Part shown: positions 22,274 through 34,525 of the stretch, one piece after another
Layout: each line of letters opens with the position of its first letter
How positions within the stretch are numbered: position 1 is the first letter of the stretch
Assembly: GCA_013368315.1 (NCBI GenBank)
Contig: JAACJM010000307.1
Coordinates: 27,231-91,230 of the forward strand
DNA length: 64,000 nucleotides
Reading direction: 5' to 3'
DNA from: Tetrapyrgos nigripes
Lineage: Eukaryota; Basidiomycota; Agaricomycetes; Agaricales; Campanellaceae
Made by a program: the position numbers and the translations under genes
The notes under the pieces: generated by a model
The model's database searches: none
Seen by the model: only the letters and a program-made list of their open reading frames with translations
Told to the model about the DNA's origin: nothing

Positions 22274-22707
22274 TGTCACAAAGAGGCGAGCGCTTAGATA
22301 GCGATAATGAGGAGCTACGGGCTCGACTCGACTAACAGACAGCAGTAAGTACTGGAACTGGTCCCAACGATGAAGAATGTATTAAATACCTAACAGACAG
22401 CAGTAAGTACTGGAACTACAGTGCCCATCAGTAAAGGTGAAAGAAGTAATGGAAAGGGGAATACACACCTGGTCCCAACGATGAAGAGGTCAAGATGGGG
22501 AACCAGGTGTCAGGGCAGGGTTTATATATGTAAAAGTAAAGCTGTAAAGAAAGCTGTAAAGGAAGCTGTCAAGAAGCTGTATCGAAGCTGTATCAGAGAA
22601 ATGAAAGGTCCGGTGTGTAGCATGTGGAACAAGAGTCAAATGGTGTAAAGGTCCGAGGATACAGAGATAAGAAGAAATAAATAGTACCAAATATAGACGT
22701 CATGACA
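22274..22707 (-). repeat. GyC 5' LTR (434 bp)
   Basis: Partner of 9710-10144. Contains the TATATAAA box and the self-primer. The ATCTT duplication follows at 22708-22712. Confidence 0.93.
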
Positions 22708-23048
22708 ATCTTCTCTGTCTACAGTTACCATCACTTGATCTGATATGTTCATCATTTATCTCTTCCAATTCCTATCTCCATGGACATTCTCACTTATTCA
22801 CTTATTCTCAATTCACTTCTTTTACATATATACCAAAGGACTTGTAGTTAGTTCCTTAGTCTGTTCACTTTGTCTCCACTCCACTCTCAGTACAGTGCAG
22901 TGTCGAGTATAGTCAGCTACTCATCCTCTACTCGTCTCTACTATTTCTCTATTCTCTCTCTCTCTATATCGTCTCATTTGTAACTCGTCAATCTATTGGT
23001 TCATTGTGTGACTTGGGTGGTTATTGCTAAGTGACAACATTCTTGACA
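22708..23048 (+). repeat. GyB 5' LTR, right part
   Basis: Completes the LTR of about 415 bp and ends CTTGACA. TATATA lies at 22827-22832 and the self-primer AGTCTGTTCA at 22858-22867. Confidence 0.9.
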
Positions 23049-23050
23049 CT

Positions 23051-23060
23051 TGAACAGACT
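23051..23060 (+). promoter_or_regulatory. GyB primer-binding site for self-priming
   Basis: TGAACAGACT, 2 nt after the LTR, perfectly complementary to 22858-22867. Identical to the GyA pair. Confidence 0.75.
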
Positions 23061-24371
23061 CTCTTACACCCACCTCACAAACAGATCCCGTTCCCGTAGC
23101 TCAACATGAACCCTCTCGTCGTATTAAACTTTCCTATTCTCCCATCCTTCCCCTATGGTGCCCCAAGCCCATCATCTCTACCCTGTGTGAGGAGCCTCAC
23201 AGGTCGGCCAGCATGGACAAGCTCAAGGAGTTGTTGCACGAAGTCATCCCCTGTCTACACAGTTTCAAGACATAAAACCAGACTCATCGATTCAAGTAAG
23301 GTGGTCGACCGACTCTGTAATTGAAATCCTAAAAACCCTTGACTTTACTCACTGGCTCTCAACTTTGAACCATTCCTGAATAACCTACAAATCTGACCCC
23401 CACCAGAATACCGCTACAGGATTGAAGATTCAGACCCAAACAGCTTCAAAAACTATTCACAGCAGGTCGAAAACGCAGTACGAAAGCACGCCATTGCATT
23501 CGACAACCACTGGATTAAACTAAACAAGAGAACGTGGGCCAAAGGTGAAGTAATCATCTTTGAATACCTTCGAATAAAGATATCCCCTGAGAACGCATCC
23601 CCACATTACGTGGCAGTCATAGGCACTCGTTATTTCATCTAACTTGGAAATGCTCCTATTCCCTGTTGGTTTAGTCATGACAACTACGAAGACAGCAACA
23701 TCTTGGAATACTGCCTAGAGGAACATGAAGAATACCTCCAAACTTGAATCCCCAGAATAAATGACTACAATCGACAAGGATTCTATTGGGAAGATGTTCC
23801 CACCAATCAGTGGGACTACCTGTTTTCAGGACCTGAAGACGCCAACTAGTGTATGTCCAGAAGCGGAATCCCTAGAGTAACTCGATCATGATCATGCGTC
23901 GCCTCATGAGCTCCCAGTCGTACCTCCTCACTTCACATTCCCCTTGCCTGCATCCGTTGACCTCACACATACTATCTTCGAAGTCAACAGGATTGTTATA
24001 TCTCAGCTAATAATCAGTGGGATGCCTATCTAAACAATCCGTGTCCAAACCAATTCTCCATACACAACTGAGTACTTACACGAGCAGAACTAGAGCACGG
24101 CTTCAGACCCATACTACCACCTGGACAATACGTTCTGTCAGAACCTACGTCAGAAACCCAACTCCCAATAACCGAACCCTCATCGCACACTCAATTTGAA
24201 GAATCAGAACCTAGTAATGAACCTATTCCTGAACTACCACTTCCTCCAACTGAACCACAAACTTCCCTCACTAGAACTCCCTCCAACAGCAACCCCAGTG
24301 CGGTTCAAGAACCTATATCCATTCATCCCCAACAATCCATTGACTTCCACACACTCTATTCTTCTCTTGGA
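23061..24371 (+). pseudogene. GyB coding leader (pre-gag region), decayed
   Basis: Broken reading frames encode RIEDSDPNSFKNYSQ, DNHWIKLNKRTWAKGEVII, EYLRIKISPENASP and, nearer gag, CYISANNQWDAYLNNPC. The last resembles CYIPENGDDPWVPC at the start of GyF gag. Stops interrupt it several times. No known domain. Confidence 0.55.
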
Positions 24372-25550
24372 ATGTCCAAACATAACGAACCCACCTCAGC
24401 TACTGCCACTGCAGGGGTGACAAATAGAAGTCCTGCTGATACCCCTTCCAACGAAGACGATCTCTCTACTCCTTCTAATAGAACCACAAAGGAAAGAGGG
24501 GCAAAACCAGAGAAATTTATAGGAGAACAAAACCTGGCAAGGGATTGGCTAGCCAAGTTTAACAACTATCTTCGGCTCAACGATGGAGTCTATCCTACAG
24601 AAAATGAGAAAATAGCACTATTTCTCACCCTCTTCACAGGAGAGGAAGCAGGATGATGGGCTCACGACATGATGGCGAAAATCTATGCAGAAGACGACGA
24701 CTATAGTGACATTGACAAAGAATCGACTAGTGAAGACAAAGACTCATCATTATTGGGATCTGCGACGAAGAAGAAGTCGTGGACCCTGCAAGAAGTGAAA
24801 TGAGAATTCCTGCGAGACTTTAAACCAGCATCTCAGGAATCTCAAGCACAAACAAAGATAGAAACCATAAGGATGGAGGGAGTCTTAGTGGATATAGATA
24901 AGTACAACTCCCAATTCAAACTATACGCTAAAGATACTGGTTACAATGACAAGGCACTAATGAAGCACTACCGAAAAGGGCTTCCAAGAGGATTGGTAGA
25001 CTGAATTTCCTTGCTACCATCCCAACCCAAAAACCTTGCAGCGCTACAAAAAGCCACAGTTAAACAACACATGATCTGGACAGAAAGACAGGCAGAGAAA
25101 GCCTTATGGAATAAACAACAAGGAGAAGGGGGGCAACAGACCAAAGGATCGCAAAGCACGGGAGGAAGTCAAACGAGGAGCATGGAAGTGAATGCCTTCC
25201 AAAGTAATACCCCAGGTGCATCCTCGAATACTAAATATCCACCTAAGCTGACAAACGAAGAAAGAGAAAAAATGAAAAAAGAAGGACGATGTTTCGGCTG
25301 TCGCAAAAAGGGACACACCACATGGAACTGCCCTACATTTCCCAGGTTCACCACGACAAATCCCAATAACACGGCCTGGAGACCTTCGATCAGAACGACT
25401 ACAGCCACCAGAGAACCCTCATCTTCTGAGACAAACATTACAATGAAAGATATTTCAGAATTCACCACCAAAATCAGGTCACTATCCGGGGAAGAGAAGG
25501 AGAAGGCAGCAGGATACCTAAAGGATCTCATAACACAAACAGATTTTTAA
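24372..25550 (+). pseudogene. GyB gag
   Basis: ATG 24372 (MSKHNEPTSATA). It has the same layout as GyA gag: KERGAKPEKF, DWLAKFNNYLRLNDG, a capsid-like helical region, then zinc knuckle CFGCRKKGHTTWNC at 25291-25332. Stops after EEAG (24654), in EVK-stop-EF (24801) and after GLVD (25002) interrupt it; the last is CGA to TGA. It ends GAT TTT TAA at 25550. Confidence 0.86.
25542..25550 (+). other. GyB gag-pol -1 frameshift site
   Basis: GAT TTT TAA; the -1 frame reads TTT TTA AAT ACC TCC into protease. CCTCC and GGAGG downstream can pair. Confidence 0.65.
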
Positions 25551-28500
25551 ATACCTCCCCTGTCACATTGTCAGGAGGAGGAGTATGGACATATATACCA
25601 GTAAAAAACAGGCAATACACGAGCCTTATACCCTTTCGTAAGCCACAATTCCCATCCGAGCTAAGAATCACGGCAATCACTCAAAATTGACAGGTCCCCT
25701 CGATAGAATTGAAAACGGAACTAATCGGTAAAATAACTGGACGAAAAATCGACAGCGGAGCGGAAGGAATCATCATTAACAATACCTTCGCTCAAAAACA
25801 TCACCTCAATTGAATTCCAATACAAAAACCCTTCCCAGTACAAAACGTTGATGGATCCGAAAACGTGATGGGATGGGTAATGCACTATACCATCCAAAAA
25901 CTACAGATCTATGCAACCAAAAATCCCATCATGAGGAAACTGCCAAATTCTATATTACGGACATCGGCGATCACGATATCATTCTAGGCACCAATTGGTT
26001 AGAACACCATAACCCAGATTGGGCGATCCCAGAAGTTAACCTGACACGCTGCGCTGATACCTGTATACTGGAAAAACCCCCAGTGAAAATCAAAGCTAAG
26101 TCAAATATACAGCCTATGAAACCAAGGCAACCTGAAATAGTTGACCCTAGGACATACCATCGGGACTACCAAGTATCATACAAAGAACCCATAGGACACT
26201 ATAAGCCAGTGGCACAACACAAGATAGCAGGACAATGTTGAAGATCATGATCTTGAATTACCTGCTCAGAGCAGATTGAATTGGGGGCATTATTACCCTC
26301 AGAAGATACTACTGGACAATGGAATGTCCCACATCAATGGAGTCAACTCGCCATGGAATATATTGATGCCCCAAAAGATCAAGACAAAGAATTATCAGAA
26401 ACCAAGCTCAGTATCCGAGCAGCATTTACAAAGGTACAACAGACCGTTGAAAACAAACCTACAACAGATCAACCGACATCACTAGAAGAACAGATACCCA
26501 AGCAATATCACAATTACTTGTCAATATTCGACAAAACAACCTCGGAACGACTACCCCAACGAAGTAGTTGGGATCATGCAATCGAACCACAGGAGAATTT
26601 CCAACTGTGAACATGCAAAACATATCCTCTTTCGCCAAACGAGCAAAGTGAGTTAGACTCCTTCCTAAATGAAAATCTTGAAAAAGGATACATTAAACCT
26701 TTGAAATCACCCATGGCAAGTCCTTTCTTCTTCGTCAAGAAAAAGGACAGAAAACTACGACCAGTGCAAGACTACAGAGAACTCAGCAAGGGAACCGTAA
26801 AGAATGTGTATCCTTTACCTCTTATCCCAGAGTTGATCAACAAACTCAAAGACGCACACATATTGACTAAGATCGATCTACAATGGGGATATAACAACAT
26901 CCGGATCAAGGATGGAGATGAGTGGAAAGCCGCCTTCAAGACCAATCGAGGACTTTTCGAACCAACAGTCATGTTCTTTGGACTGATGAATTCACCAGCC
27001 ACCTTCCAAGCAATGATGAATACTGTCTTTAAGGACCTCATCGATCAAGGGAAGGTCATTATCTATATGGATGACATTCTCATATTCACCCACAGTTTAT
27101 CAGAGCATCGCGAACTTGTACTAAAGGTACTACAACACTTACGGGACAATGACTTATACACGAAACCCGAGAAATGCACGTTCGAAACAGATAAGGTCAA
27201 CTTCTTGGGTCTTATCGTTTCCCATGACACCTTAGCAATGGACCCTGCTACAGTAGCAGGAGTAATTGAATGGCCAACACCAAAGACAGTAAAGGAAGTA
27301 CAAGCATTCCTAGGATTTGGAAACTTCTACAGACAATTCATCAAAGACTTCTCGAAAATCGCACAACCACTGTTCAACCTAACAAAGAAGGATAATCAGT
27401 GGAATTGGGGAACAGAAACAGTGAAATCCTTCCAGTCTCTCAAAGCGGCCTTCACATCCAAACCAGTCCTATTGATGCCCAATCATACCAAACCGTATCG
27501 AGTAGAAGTCGACACGTCAGAATATGCAACAGGAGGTATACTCATGCAAACTGGAGACGACAACCATTGGCACCCGGTGGCCTATATCTCCAAATCTCTC
27601 TCTGAGACAGAACAAAACTACGACATCCACGATAAAGGATTGCTTGCAATCATACGAGCAATAGAAGCATGGCGACACTACCTGGAAGGAGCCCCACACT
27701 CCATCGAGATTTTGACCGATCACCAGAACCTAACATACTTCGATTTTAGTTTTCCCTCCTTCATAAACCAGGAAGCCTCAACAAAGCTGATCCATTGTCC
27801 AGACGACTAGATCCCCGAGTCGGAATAGAAAACAACAATGCCAATAGAGTCCTTCTTGATCCTAAATTCTTCTGAATTCGAGCAACCAGACAAGGGACTG
27901 TAACGGCTATAGGAGACGTAGAACTGCGGTGAGGGATCAAAGAGTTCCCCAAAAGGGACCTTGAAGTAGTGAGTGCCCTCGATGTCATTCTACGAAACGG
28001 ACCATGGTCTCTGGTAAAAAATCTACAGGAATGGAACTATGAAGATGGGATTATATTGTTCCAGGGTAAAATCTATGTCCCAGCCGACGACAATCTCCGA
28101 CGAGACATTGTGAAGTTACACCACGACTCCCTAGCGGCGGGACACCCAGGTAGATACAAGACCTACAAACTAGTCAGCAGGGAATTCTGGTGGCCAGGAA
28201 TGTCAGTCTTCGTCAGAGACTATGTAAATGGTTGCGCCAAATGCCAGTTAACTAAACCCAACAATCATCCGACTCGAGTCCCCTTGGTACCCACCGAAAT
28301 CCCAGAACGTCCTTTCAGAACTATCACTACTGACTTCATCACGGATCTCCCTGAATGTAAAGGATTCAATGCAGTACATGTCATAGTCGACAGGTCAACA
28401 AAAACCGTCATCATATCGCCATGTACAAAAACAATTGACAGCAATGGTACGGTCAGCCTCCTGCTTGATCACACATGGCGGCGATACGGGCTGTGGGATA

Positions 28501-29029
28501 AAATGATCTCCGATCAAGGACCACAGTTCACTAGCAAAGTTATAACTGCGGTCCACAAGAAACTAGGAATAACATCAGCACTCAGCACAGCTTATCACCC
28601 ACAGACCGATGCAGAATCCAAACGATACAATCAAGAACTAGAACAGTTCTTATGGATTTTCTGTAACTACTGACAAGAAGACTGGGTGGACTATATACCT
28701 TACGCAGAGTTCAGCCACAACACTAGGGTTCACTCAGCAACTGGAAAATCGCCATTCGAACTCTTACATGGATATCAACTGTGATTCTTCCCTACATTTA
28801 ACCCAACATCCACCCTACTGACAGTCGAAGAACGACTTGAAAACCTCAATCTACTCAGAGACAAACTCAAAGCTAGTCTAACTTCAGTGGCAGAAACGAT
28901 GAAAGACCGGCACGGAAACCACTCTATACCGTGGACAGGATACAAGGTCGGGGACAAGGTACTACTCGACGGGAAGAATCTAAAAACAACAAGACCAAAA
29001 GCTAAGTTATCCAATTGTCGTCATGGCAC
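25545..29029 (+). pseudogene. GyB pro-pol polyprotein, decayed and 3' truncated
   Basis: Protease carries GRKIDSGAEG with the same five-residue loss as GyA, and TGA for CGA at two nearby arginines. Frameshifts follow at about 25915 and 26240. RT is intact from 26701 with [19 protein letters not shown] and YMDD (about 27066). RNase H begins with EVDTSEYATGG, but after NLTYF (27742) about 22 residues are deleted and the frame is lost. Integrase (27969-28673) keeps the HHDSLAAGHPGRYK and CAKC zinc finger, DFITDLP, DQGPQF and a YHPQTDAESKRYN region. Further TGA codons follow NY (28673) and QL (28783). No chromodomain is left. Confidence 0.88.
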
Positions 29030-29740
29030 CTGTAGTTGTACATATAATACATAGTATATGAGAATAGCCCAAGCAATGTATTGCATTATATCTAGACAAG
29101 ACTCAGTAGACTGTATATTATGTCCTCATTACTGTGATACATTGCAATGTATGCCTACCTATGATACAATGCATAGCATAATAAATTAATAATAGGAAAC
29201 GCGGCATCAGTTTCAACAGCCGGCATTGATTGTAGGACACGTGGAGTGTTGACAGGGAATGCAGCAAAACGGCACCGGTTTTTTATCACTGGCATTAATT
29301 GTGGCGAGAATGTCTCACAGCCACACTTCTTATACAATACAAAGTATTACAGCACCGGCACAGGGCCTGGGTCTCCATGGTCTTGCAAAATACATGTAAA
29401 CAAGCACCTATTGACAACAATACACTTTTTCCTTCATAGATGTGGTTGGCAATGTTGAGAGGTAAAGGCCCAGTTACTACATTAATAATAATAATTATCA
29501 CTCTGTAGTAGATTCCGGTAGCTACATCAGGCCACCACTTAGTGTGGCAATGACGAGGCCCAAAGGAAAGTTGTCAATGGCAGGTATTCAATTGGGCCTC
29601 CTAATAGATTACTTTCCAAGCATGCCACAATATACTTTTGTAACCGGTGGAGTTTGCAGAGTTTGAGTTCTTTGTGGGGATCACCCCTATCAAATTCTGT
29701 GCCTTAGCTAAATACATCCAAACATTACTCAAAGTACTAG
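29030..29740. other. AT-rich spacer, no gene recognised
   Basis: No supported ORF. It contains a perfect 14-bp palindrome TACATTGCAATGTA near 29140 and several ATACATTG/CAATGTAT boxes in both orientations. It may hold the terminus of the KDZ element, but no terminal inverted repeat could be matched. Confidence 0.4.
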
Positions 29741-32586
29741 CTAACGATGATGCAGCTTCCTTCCACTGTCAGTGATACTCTCGTTGGACAACGTAACTGC
29801 TTTTCTCTTCTTGTTTCTCTTACTACTTGAAAATGTCAGTGTTCAGACATCAAAATAATCAAGTAAACATACCTGAAGAGCTTTTTCATTGCCCATAGTA
29901 CCCACTTGACATCCTCTACCACCTTTATCCAAATCCTTTCTTTGTCCTTTGTCACTATCTTCAGCCACCAATAGTACAAGCACATGATCACAGTCAACAT
30001 TCCACACTGGCCTGGCTTTCGAATTGTGTCCCATCTATTCAGGTCAGCATCCTCCTCCTGTTCACCAACAATACACCCACTACTATCACGCTTCCACCAT
30101 TCTGGATTGATCGAGGACCACCATTGCCACCACACATCTGCAAATTCCTTAGTGTCAACCATCTCTGCTGGTGGAGTTTCCAGGATGGCCTTATGGTTCC
30201 TACTCCAGACCTGTACAATGGTGGGACGGGAAGCACATGGTAAGGATGTGCTTACCCCTTTCAGATTCGAAATTTGATAGCTCTCCTCCAGGGACATCCA
30301 CTCCGCCAACACTGATATCCAAATTGGTATCTTTCCCAGCACTGCATTACCGGCAAAGGTTTTATATGCAGCTTTCAACCAACTGGGCCATCCGTCCTCC
30401 ACAATCATGGTTCCCACACCCATATCCATGGAGGTGGTAGTGGTGTCAACAATCGCTGGATCGTCAGGGCTAGGATGGACGTCAGTGGCTGTGGATTCAC
30501 CATTGCCATAATCAAGTAACAGCCTTGGAGTCTCTGATTCAATGGCAAGGGGTTCAGCCGATGATGTTGGTAGAGGGGGCGTACTGTGCGTGTCATTCAC
30601 AGTCATACTGGGAGGGTCGGAATTTGTTGAAGAGTTGGGTTTGGGGAGAGAATCGGAAGCAGTTGGAGGTGTGGAGGTAGGATCAAGGAGAGGATCAGAA
30701 GCTGTTGGAGGCGTAGAGGGAAGATCAGGAGCCGTTTTGCCAAACAAGTAATCAGTGAGTGTTGTTTTTGTATTGTTGATTGTAGCGTTGGGGTCAATTT
30801 GCTTGAAGATGATCTCGTTCATTAGGACCTGGTTCCTCATGATATTGTTTTGCTGATCAAATTCATACATTGATCCATGACCCAACTTCCTCAGAATTCC
30901 TCGACGTTCATCATCTGGCAGACCTCTCAAATACTCCTTGCTCTGGGGGTAGAGAACTCAGTCCTCATCCAATACAGGAGTGACATCACGTCCCTTCCTT
31001 GCATTACCCTCCTCGACGCCGCTGCCATCAACCTCGCCGTCCCCAGCATTATCCACTCTCGCTTCGGACCCCTTCTGCTGATTACCCGATTCGGTTTTCT
31101 GGCGATCTGCCTTCTTACGTGAACCCTTGGGTTTCTTCTGAGCCTCTGACTTTTTTACCACAATTTCCTCCTCGTCTGAATTCATGGCATAGAGGTCTTC
31201 CCTCTCAAGAAACTTCCTATTTGCCACCTCCTCTGTAGCCTTGAGAGATGCGTTTGCAATTGTCAATGTGGTGTCAGGATGTACATCTGAATAATGGTAA
31301 GCGAAAATATTACTTTCAAAGTGATATGTTCTCACCTTCAGCTGTGTGCAACAGGAATTGTAGAAAATGTACCAAGACATTCTTTGAAAACTGCTCTGGC
31401 TTCCAGAACTCCCATCTCGTTGGATTCACACCAACAGTCTCACCAGAGCTGAGGCTATAACAAGAAGATTAGAGCAGGTTTCATTATTGGAACCGATTAC
31501 GCACATCAAACAATTGAAATCATCTGCATCTGCATCTGCCACCAGAGGAGAACTGCCCAGGAGAGTAAATGACATCCCAGTGAGTCAGTGGAGTACTTCA
31601 AGTTGGGGAGCCATGAACTTGGTAAGATTTTCTCGTGCACTAGAAGTTCATTATTGTCAGTATCGCTGTACTTGGTGATAATGATTCAATACTTACATAT
31701 TTTTGGCCAAATCCCTGAATGATTCCAAGTTACTCATGCCAATTTTGTCTGCACCCATCAGTTCCTTGTACGCCGTGATCTCTTCATCATACGCCTCCTG
31801 GGCTTCAACATCCAAAGCCTCCTTGATGCTTTCATCTTCGGCATCAAACAGCTCCTGGGCAATTTTGGTATGAAACCATAAACAATAATTAGAGGCAAGA
31901 TTAGCCTCTGGCCATCACTGATCATACACTGCGGCAACTTTTTCCTTATAGGGAGACTGACGCATATAGTGTTTGTATGTCTCTACTTGACGTGGAGGCC
32001 TCCCAACATCACAGACAGTTTTTAGTAGCAAAGTCAAATGAGAATTTATCCCACCTGACTTTGTCTTCTGCTGATAAAACCAATTGGTGAGCTGCTACTC
32101 AAAAAATGTTAAAACCAGAAAGTACACTGAACAGAGTTGTAGACATACCTTTCGTGTGGCTTCCTGGATCCCCTTTTGTGCCTGATCCCGCCTAGCCACG
32201 AGATCTGCAAATTCTTCCTGGGAAAGAGCCGTGCCCTCATGTGTAGTAACTCCTTCAAGGACAGTAAACTTCTCAGGAACACCCTTGTTGTGCCACGGAT
32301 GTTTTGCAAACCAGCACTGATGAAACTTCATCAACCAATCACTCTTGGCTTGCTTTGAAGGTTGGCTTAAATAGCTGTCCTTCTCGATATTCAGCTCAGC
32401 CAAGTGTTCCACTGTGAATTTCGACTTGACTCCTCTCTTTTTGGGATCAGCCACCTGGGACTGAGCTGACATTTCAGCAATGGGAGAAGCGGCAGGACAA
32501 ATATTGGCCTGAGTAGAACTGGGAGTAACAGCGGGACTGTTGTCAGGATGAGAAGCGATTGAAGTGATGGAGGTAGCGTCAGACAT
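29741..32586 (-). pseudogene. KDZ1 gene A: large hypothetical protein of an Agaricomycete family, multi-exon, with stops
   Basis: Start ATG 32586 (MSDATSITSIAS). Exon 1 ends 32149 at GTATGT; exon 2 starts 32094 (QLTNWFYQQKTKSGG) and runs to about 31708 (GTAAGT). Further exons encode LTGMSFTLLGSSP, GETVGVNPTRWEFWKPEQF and, from about 31275, VHPDTTLTIANASL, a Lys/Glu-rich linker, RGLPDDERRGILRKL, WPSWLKAAYKTF and WWQWWSSINPEWW. The last exon (29822-29741) adds KRNKKRK and ends TAG. Three in-frame TGA codons (DQ-stop-WPEA, LH-stop-LTG, ED-stop-VLYP) look like CGA or TGG losses. A DNA-binding or transposase-partner role is conceivable, but no catalytic motif is visible. About 800 residues if intact. 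Confidence 0.6.
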
Positions 32587-32879
32587 AGCAAAGTAAAGCA
32601 CACAATGCAATGTTTACGCCCAGCGGCTGGCAAGAAACTTTTATAACTTTTCAGTCTCATTCGGCCACCGCGAACAATACTTTGTCACCTGACAAGTATC
32701 AAAAATTCTAAGTCCTCACGAAATCAGCCCATGAACGGCTAAGAAATTTTCAGACTTGTTGCAGGTAGATCAGCCACCAGTCTGTTGCTGTAAGTATTAA
32801 GTTGATTTTTTTGATTTTGATTTCCATTCCAGGTAGATCAGTCACAAAAGTCTCCTATTTCGCTTAAGTAAAGGACAGC

Positions 32880-33121
32880 TAAATTTTTCGAGTTTCATTA
32901 CAGGTAGATCAGGTGTCGTGTAAGTAGTAAAAGCGGTCGGCAGAATATTTTTTTGTAAGTACTAAAAGGATTTAATCAGCCACCTCGTACTAAGAGCGGC
33001 TAAATTTTTTGAGTTTTGTTCCAGGTTGATGAGCGGTCATGTAAGTAGTAAAAGCAGTCGGCGGACAATTTTTTTGTAAGTACTAAAAGGAGTCGATCAG
33101 CCACTGCGTTGCCACCACATC
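32880..33121. repeat. 121-bp tandem duplication between KDZ1 genes A and B
   Basis: Copies begin near 32890 and 33011 and share GTAAGTAGTAAAAGC, GTCGGC and TTTTTTTGTAAGTACTAAAAG. A shorter CAGGTAGATCAG motif recurs at about 32763, 32832 and 32902 in the same 0.55-kb intergenic stretch (32611-33177). The role is unknown; transposase-binding sites or a promoter for gene A are possible. Confidence 0.6.
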
Positions 33122-33177
33122 ATGTAAGTAAAGAATGTTTAAATTATTTTTAGCTTCATTCCACATCGATCAGCTAC

Positions 33178-34415
33178 TCAAGACTCTTCTTCTGACTCTG
33201 TTTTCACTGTCTCAAGATCTAGACGTGCCAAAAGCTCTTCTGCTTCCCAGACACTATCAACCTGGACCACCTGAGCCTCCATTCCCCGTAGATGTGTCTC
33301 TCTAAGTAGTTCGTCAGCCATTTCCCTATTTTTTACGTATTTCAGTCAGCTCACTTCTCAAAGTGTAATGAGGCACTTACACATTTACAATTGCTGTTCG
33401 GGTGCCCATAGTCACTGCCCAAGACTTTCCACACTGTGGAAAATCACCAAACCTCTGCCATGCCGGAGATTCAGGCCCAAAAAAGGCCTGGGCTGTTCTT
33501 TGCTTAGAAGGAGTACTAGGCAGGGATTGTGGCTGAGAAGGATGGGCAGACAGAGAGGAGGAACATTGCAACTGAGATGGATATGACAACGGGTCAACGT
33601 GTGGTGGCGGGGTTGTTGGACACATAACCGGTTCAGGGTCTGGTACATAGATGCTGCCATCAACAAAATTGTTAGAATGACAGTGTTTACTGAGGCAGTT
33701 TTGTCTCCATCCATGTAAACCGCTTGGATCGTATCGGAAATCAAGATGTGCTCATGGTGTTTCTTGATGCTTTCGCGAGCCTCGATTGACTCAAAATGAG
33801 AGTAAATTTGATACAAACTCAGCCACATGAGTTTGATTACGCGTACTGGAAACAATATAACTATGCACTACTGCCATAAGGCTGTAATCTAGCAGCTACA
33901 TTTGCTTGCTAGTGCGGTATGTGAGTCGGATAGATAGAATGAAATGATATGCGCACTTACCTCTCCTTCAAATGTTGGCGTCTTTCACGCTCCGTTACAG
34001 CCAATTTTCTTTTGTTGTAGAAGCGATAAGTCTCTCTATAAGACCTGTTGCGTGCACATATAATCTCCTTTTCGTCCTCTGGTAAGGTTTGAAAAATTTC
34101 TCGACAACTGTTAATAAAAATGTGTCAGAGGGAGTCGTAAATTTCCGGATCCCCTTACTGTGCACTTGCTTCTTTAGCTCGTTTCTGCAATCGTTCCCGG
34201 TTCCTGTGAATGTAAATATTCAAAATATTACTTTTAGATAGACTGGAAACGAACTTCACATAGTAGGAAGCATTTGCCTGGAATTTTTTCCACTGAGCTC
34301 GTACCTGACGTCTGTGCTCCAGCTCAGCGGTGATATTGTTTGCAGGAATTTCCATAGAGTACAGGTATTCCAGCTCAGCTTTGCCGGTAAGATGTATGTG
34401 GTCAGCAACACGCAT
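33178..34415 (-). pseudogene. KDZ1 gene B: basic, Arg/Tyr-repeat hypothetical protein, six or so exons
   Basis: ATG 34415 (MRVADHIHLTGKAELEYL). Introns with standard borders lie at 34158-34108 and from 33960 leftward; smaller ones at about 33700 and 33380 also preserve frame. Early exons are rich in Arg, Lys, Tyr and Asn (NRERLQKRAKEAS, CREIFQTLPEDEKEI, RNRSYRETYRFYNKRK), suggesting a nucleic-acid-binding helical protein. A Pro/Ser-rich middle (PEPVMCPTTPPPHVDPLS) is followed by WAVTMGTRTAIVNV, and the last exon ends acidic (TVKTESEEES) at TGA 33178. One junction near 33860 does not fit in phase, so the model is approximate and the copy may be broken. Product family not recognised. Confidence 0.5.
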
Positions 34416-34525
34416 GGTACTGATGGTGACACGAATGACAAGAAGAGGGTGAGAGATAATTAAGTCTGATCAGCGACATGCACGGTACTGATGGTGACGT
34501 CAATGACAAGAAGAGGGTGAGAGAT
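34403..34525. repeat. 68-bp tandem duplication at the 5' end of gene B
   Basis: Two copies (from 34403 and 34471) share GGTACTGATGGTGAC, AATGACAAGAAGAGGGTG and AGAGAT. The first copy includes the gene B start codon. Confidence 0.7.

Larger units (their letters stand above)
9710..22707 (-). mobile_element. GyC: chromodomain Ty3/gypsy element, minus strand, nested in GyB and hosting GyD
   Basis: LTRs of 435 and 434 bp (9710-10144 and 22274-22707) bound the element, with perfect 5-bp target duplications ATCTT at 9705-9709 and 22708-22712. On the minus strand the order is LTR, gag (interrupted by GyD at 15318-22059), pro, RT, RNase H, integrase, chromodomain, polypurine tract, LTR. It has no ORF3: the pol stop is only 12 bp from the LTR. 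At least five nonsense TGA codons, a mutated protease active site and a deletion in integrase make it inactive. Confidence 0.95.
22708..29029 (+). mobile_element. GyB: gypsy element, plus strand, main part, 3' end lost
   Basis: Continuation of the LTR begun at 9631. Leader, gag, pro, RT, RNase H and integrase follow in order and are close to GyA. The match stops abruptly after AKLSNCRHG at 29029, before the chromodomain, ORF3 and 3' LTR. What follows is unrelated, so the 3' end was removed by deletion or rearrangement. Confidence 0.92.
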
